Translations under genes and position numbers: made by a program
In this document: positions 61,415 to 64,000 of the stretch, piece after piece
Numbering within the stretch: position 1 is the stretch's first letter
How the letters are laid out: every line of letters starts with the position of its first letter
Notes under the pieces: model-generated
Database searches by the model: none
What the model was told of the DNA's origin: nothing
Seen by the model: only the letters and a program-made list of their open reading frames with translations
Assembly: GCA_016185275.1 (NCBI GenBank)
Contig: JACPNX010000006.1
Coordinates: 44,751 to 108,750, forward strand
DNA length: 64,000 nucleotides
Direction: 5' to 3'
Origin: Actinomycetota bacterium
Lineage (GTDB): Bacteria; Actinomycetota; Acidimicrobiia; Acidimicrobiales; Iamiaceae

Positions 61415-61465
61415 AGCGCACGCCTCACACGCGTGAGGTCACTGGTTCGAGTCCAGTTACGCCCA
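61392..61465 (+). tRNA. tRNA-Val (CAC anticodon)
   Basis: Complete 74-nt cloverleaf: acceptor GGGCGTA / TACGCCC, D-arm GCTC-AGTTGGTTA-GAGC, anticodon stem CACGC / GCGTG with loop CTCACAC (anticodon CAC), variable AGGTC, T-arm ACTGG-TTCGAGT-CCAGT, discriminator A. CCA is not encoded. A hairpin terminator follows. Confidence 0.97.
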
Positions 61466-61474
61466 CTCCGCCGC

Positions 61475-61501
61475 CCGGGTCCCGCCGCTCGCGGGACCCG
61501 G
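61475..61501. terminator. Hairpin terminator after tRNA-Val
   Basis: Eleven-base-pair stem CCGGGTCCCGC / GCGGGACCCGG with a five-base loop, 9 nt after the tRNA. It is symmetrical enough to also end leftward transcription arriving from the Thr/Pro-rich tail fragment. Confidence 0.7.
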
Positions 61502-61519
61502 TGCGCGAGGTGCGACCCG

Positions 61520-61723
61520 TCACCGGCCGGTTCCCGGCGGTGTGCTCGCGGTCGTGGTCGTGGTCGTGGACGGCTCGGTCGCCGCCTCGCCCGGAGCCGG
61601 CGGGGCCGCGATGGTGGTGGACGGCGCGGGGGCGGGTTCGGCCGGCGCAGGACTCGGCGCCGTCGTCGCGGTGCCGCCACTGGTCGAGGCCGGCGGCGCG
61701 GGCGGTGCAGACGGCGCGCCTGT
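61520..61723 (-). pseudogene. Cut-off C-terminal Thr/Pro/Ala-rich tail of a lost protein
   Basis: A 67-codon open stretch with no start, closed upstream by an in-frame TGA at 61726-61724. It reads as a low-complexity linker or tail (APSAPPAPPASTSGGTATT, EPSTTTTTTASTPPGTGR) ending at TGA 61522-61520, with G or C at nearly all third positions. Such tails are usual at the ends of exported actinobacterial proteins. Its upstream end coincides with the transposase fragment, so it looks like the 3' remnant of an interrupted gene, perhaps the small exported gene at 61833-62177. GC-rich shadow translation remains an alternative. Confidence 0.4.
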
Positions 61724-61791
61724 TCAGCCTTCATCACCAAGAACTGGCGAGGCCGACCCCTCACCTCCTACCGGGTCGTCGTCGAGCCTCA
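61717..61791 (+). mobile_element. Degenerate transposase fragment, ISAzo13-like
   Basis: Read rightwards, codons from 61717 give RLFS and, after one extra C at 61729, FITKNWRGRPLTSYRVVVE. The combined RLFSFI..NWRGRPLTSY resembles the C-terminal part of ISAzo13-family transposases as I remember them. Only about 24 residues remain, in two frames, with no terminal repeats visible. The stretch has lower GC than its surroundings. The next in-frame stop is at 61805-61807. Confidence 0.5.
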
Positions 61792-61832
61792 CCGCTCAAC
61801 CAGATGAGCGGCGAACCCAACTCGACGTTGGC

Positions 61833-62177
61833 TCAGCCGATGGGGGTGCCCTGCTCGTCCACTGGGACGAGACGACCGGTGTCGTCCACCCAGCCGCACC
61901 CCTGATCTGGGTCGCGGTAGAGGTTCACCATCGGCCCGACTGCCTCTGACCTCGACGGCGCACGCTGAACCCCGCGTCGGTCGTCGCCGCGTCGCCGCGT
62001 CGCCGCGTCGCCCTCCGACACGACGACGTCGGTGACGTCGAGCGCCGGCACCTGGTCGGCAGCCGTCGCCGGGCGCGCCCGGCTGGCCGCCAGAGCCGCG
62101 AACGTCGCAACGACGATGAGCACCGCAACGACGGTGCGCGGCCAAACCGCATGCCTGCTGCTCACGGCAGCCCCCAT
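61833..62177 (-). CDS. Small putative exported or membrane protein, possibly truncated
   Basis: A 114-aa unrecognised protein. A GGGAA site precedes the ATG at 62177. Residues about 14-32 form a hydrophobic segment (TVVAVLIVVATFAALAA) followed by ARPATA, a possible signal peptidase site. The remainder is charged with an Arg-rich patch (ATRRRGDDRRGVQR) encoded by an 8-bp tandem repeat, and ends NLYRDPDQGCGWVDDTGRL. Because the repeat unit is not a multiple of three, the downstream frame depends on copy number. Together with the transposase scar just beyond its stop this suggests a damaged or variable gene. Confidence 0.5.
   Translation of the reverse strand: MGAAVSSRHAVWPRTVVAVLIVVATFAALAASRARPATAADQVPALDVTDVVVSEGDAATRRRGDDRRGVQRAPSRSEAVGPMVNLYRDPDQGCGWVDDTGRLVPVDEQGTPIG
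61983..62012. repeat. 8-bp tandem repeat, 3.75 copies
   Basis: GTCGCCGC repeated at 61983, 61991 and 61999, with a partial copy to 62012, inside the small exported-protein gene. Gain or loss of one unit shifts the frame by two bases. Confidence 0.85.
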
Positions 62178-62332
62178 TTCCCGGGATCCCGCCGCGGGCC
62201 ACCCGAGCCCGTCGGTGAGCGATCAGAGCCTCCGCTCCGATCGACCTGGCGCGGTACCACACGATCGCGCACGCTGCGCCTGGCGAATCCCTGGGTGCCG
62301 CCGCTCGCCGAGCCGGGCGACCGGCCACGACG

Positions 62333-63922
62333 TCACCCGGGGCGGCACCTCAGGTCGGCCGAAGGGGGGCGGGCCTCGACGAGGTAGGTGGTCACGGGGT
62401 CGAGCAGGCAGCGGCTGGCGCCCTGCCGGTACGCGGTGTGGTCCGCGCTCTCGTAGGTGACGAGCACGGACCGGACGATGGCGCGGCGCAGGTACTGGGC
62501 CTGGCTGTAGGGCGTGGCCGGGTCCTGCGTGTTGCCGATCAGCACGACGGTCGGCGTGGCGGTGATCTCTCCTGGCTTCGGCTTGGTGAGCGGGTGGCGG
62601 GCGGCCGGGAAGCCGTAGCAACCAGGCGTCCCGGTGGCGAACACCGACCCGAGGAGGGGATCCTGCCTTGGCCACTCGGTACGGAGGCGATCGTCGCCGT
62701 CGGCGTCGGAGGCCCGCTGGCGCTGGTCGGCGCACGAGATGGCGGTGAAGGCGTCGGCCGCCGCGCTCCACGACCCGTCCTCCTGGCGGCCGTTGAAGAC
62801 GTCGCGCAGGTACAGGATGCGTGCACCGCTGCCCCGCTGGAGATCGGACAGCGACTGGTCCAGCAGCGGCCACAGGTCGCTCAGGTACAGGGCTTGCAGC
62901 ACGCCGTTGTAGAGCTCGCCGATGCCGACGGTGCCTCGGCGCGCCTCGTAGGCGCCGGGCACGGTGCGGCCCGCTTCGAAGGTGGCCACGAGCGCCCGGA
63001 AGGCCTGCACCGGATCTCCGGTGAACGGGCACGTCGGTCGGGTGGGGCACTCGGCGAGGTAGCGGTCGAGCACGCCTTCGAACCCGGCCAACTGGCGTTG
63101 GCCCGTGGCCACCGGGTCGTCGCTGAGCGCGACGCCGTCGAGCACCATGGCCCGGACCCGGTCGGGGAAGGTGCGCAGGTACTCGGTGCCGATGAGCGTG
63201 CCGTAGGAGTACCCGAGGTAGGTCAGCCTGGCGTCGCCGAGCGCCTTGCGGAGGGCCTCGAGGTCGCGCACCGTGTCCCAGGTCCCGATGGAGCCAAGCT
63301 CGTCGCCCACCCGGCGCCGGCACGCGGCGACGACCCGGGCGGCGCGCGCCCGGTACGCGGCGATCTCGGCGGCGTCGTCGAGGGTCGGATCGACGTCGGG
63401 GGCCTGGAGCTCGGCGTCGGTGCGACAGCGCGCCGGAGCGGACGAGCCGGTGCCCCGGGGATCCCATGACACGACGTCGAGCCGGTCGGTCAGGCCCGCC
63501 GGCATCCCTCCGTCGAGGAAGCCGCGCAGGAACTCGACGCCGCCCTCGCCCGGCCCGCCCGGGTTCACGACGAGCGAGCCGACCTTCGCGCCGGTGGCGC
63601 GGGTGCGGGCCACCGCCAGCCTGATCGTGCGGCCGTCGTCCGGCTTGGACCAGTCGAGGGGCACGGTGAGGGTCGCGCACTCGAGCGCGCCGCAGCTCCG
63701 CCACGGCGTCAGCTGTCCGGTGCGCCCGGCCGGCGGCTCGGAGGACGACGGGCCGCCGCCCGGCCCCGCGGTCGGCGGCGGTGCGGGGTTGGTGGAGACC
63801 GTCCGGGCATCGTCGTCGACGGAGACGCAGGCGGCCAGGACGAGGACCGGGACGAACGCGGCGAGCGCGGCGAGCGCGGCGAGCGCGGCGCGGGGCCGGC
63901 CCCGGCCGGTACGGCCCTTCAC
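62333..63922 (-). CDS. Secreted alpha/beta-hydrolase lipoprotein, tripeptidyl-aminopeptidase-like (S33)
   Basis: A 529-aa exported peptidase. The GTG at 63922 gives a signal peptide (ALAALAALAAFVPVLVLAAC) ending in a lipobox Cys, so it should be a lipoprotein; the frame is open to the window edge but the upstream part is basic and unlike a signal. Alpha/beta-hydrolase core: VVNPGGPGEGG oxyanion loop, SWDPRGTGSSA, nucleophile Ser in YLGYSYGTLIG, and a TAP-like C-terminal domain with Asp in IGNTQDPATPYSQA and His in YESADHTAY. Relatives remove N-terminal tripeptides outside the cell. A 9-bp repeat (about 63858-63890) encodes the LAALAALAA of the signal. Confidence 0.92.
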   Translation of the reverse strand: MKGRTGRGRPRAALAALAALAAFVPVLVLAACVSVDDDARTVSTNPAPPPTAGPGGGPSSSEPPAGRTGQLTPWRSCGALECATLTVPLDWSKPDDGRTIRLAVARTRATGAKVGSLVVNPGGPGEGGVEFLRGFLDGGMPAGLTDRLDVVSWDPRGTGSSAPARCRTDAELQAPDVDPTLDDAAEIAAYRARAARVVAACRRRVGDELGSIGTWDTVRDLEALRKALGDARLTYLGYSYGTLIGTEYLRTFPDRVRAMVLDGVALSDDPVATGQRQLAGFEGVLDRYLAECPTRPTCPFTGDPVQAFRALVATFEAGRTVPGAYEARRGTVGIGELYNGVLQALYLSDLWPLLDQSLSDLQRGSGARILYLRDVFNGRQEDGSWSAAADAFTAISCADQRQRASDADGDDRLRTEWPRQDPLLGSVFATGTPGCYGFPAARHPLTKPKPGEITATPTVVLIGNTQDPATPYSQAQYLRRAIVRSVLVTYESADHTAYRQGASRCLLDPVTTYLVEARPPSADLRCRPG

Positions 63923-64000
63923 CGGTCGACCCAGGGCACGTGCTCGAGGTCCACGTCGCCTCCCGAGGCAACGACCGTAGTGGTCGCAGATCCGGGACAC

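Noticed and set aside
61392..61465. tRNA-Val considered as an integration site of a genomic island
   Set aside because: No integrase, no repeat of the tRNA 3' end downstream within the window; only a small transposase-like fragment is seen.
61542..61949. A 135-codon plus-strand frame downstream of tRNA-Val
   Set aside because: Val/Gly/Ala-rich, no ribosome site, spans the terminator side, the transposase scar and the antisense of a small gene.

Overview
This is a very GC-rich (roughly 70-75 % by eye), gene-dense chromosomal segment from an actinobacterium. The evidence is a DinB/DUF664 protein of the mycothiol-dependent type, an FhaA-like DUF3662-FHA protein beside a LytR-CpsA-Psr enzyme, a GNAT/acyl-CoA-synthetase fusion of the protein-acetyltransferase type, many GTG starts and frequent 1-4 nt gene overlaps. 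A short mitochondrial-type aconitase and the overall gene mix make me think of the Acidimicrobiia, but that is inference. The window starts inside a heavy-metal P-type ATPase gene. It shows one tRNA (Val-CAC), no rRNA, no CRISPR array and no intact mobile element.

Layout. 1-3.2 kb: metal efflux (P1B ATPase plus CDF transporter) and a STAS protein. 3.3-9.5 kb, leftward: HrpA helicase, phosphotriesterase-family hydrolase, acyl-CoA dehydrogenase. 9.6-16 kb: a PilZ protein, then a regulatory or proteolytic island made of a TPR-CHAT protease, a divergent cytoplasmic subtilase, a small partner protein, an ECF sigma factor and a miniature radical-SAM-like protein. 16.1-19.6 kb: a large secreted HExxH metalloprotease with two CARDB repeats. 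19.8-29.3 kb: FAD oxidoreductase plus ABM protein, LCP plus FHA cell-envelope genes, an RNB nuclease, a Pat-type acetyltransferase fusion and a quinone reductase. 29.3-40.5 kb: rhomboid, RDD protein, citrate synthase, LysR, HAD-PlsC fusion, DinB protein, a degenerate M48-like membrane protein, aconitase and a divergent GntR.

40.7-43.6 kb: an unrecognised 488-aa protein, a nitroreductase and Ohr. 43.8-50.7 kb: a tightly coupled leftward operon (acyl-CoA reductase/HAD fusion, zinc alcohol dehydrogenase, LarA-like protein, PlsC acyltransferase) faced by a TetR gene across an 8-2-8 bp palindrome that looks like the shared operator. 50.7-57.9 kb: peptidoglycan precursor genes ddl and murF, an MFS transporter, a DUF4185-like protein, alanine dehydrogenase and a 2-hydroxyacid dehydrogenase. 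58-61.5 kb: DUF2087 protein, a membrane J-domain protein, amidase, an acetoacetate-decarboxylase-like protein and tRNA-Val. 61.5-62.2 kb: a scarred segment with a transposase fragment, a cut-off Thr/Pro-rich tail and an unstable 8-bp repeat. 62.3-63.9 kb: a secreted tripeptidyl-aminopeptidase-like lipoprotein.

The two places that deserve attention as systems are the CHAT/subtilase/sigma/mini-radical-SAM island (10.1-16.0 kb) and the TetR-controlled lipid-type operon (43.8-50.7 kb). Several enzymes in the window have visibly lost catalytic residues: the M48-like protein, the STAS protein, the ligase half of the Pat-like fusion, and one acidic residue of the HAD domain of the reductase fusion.
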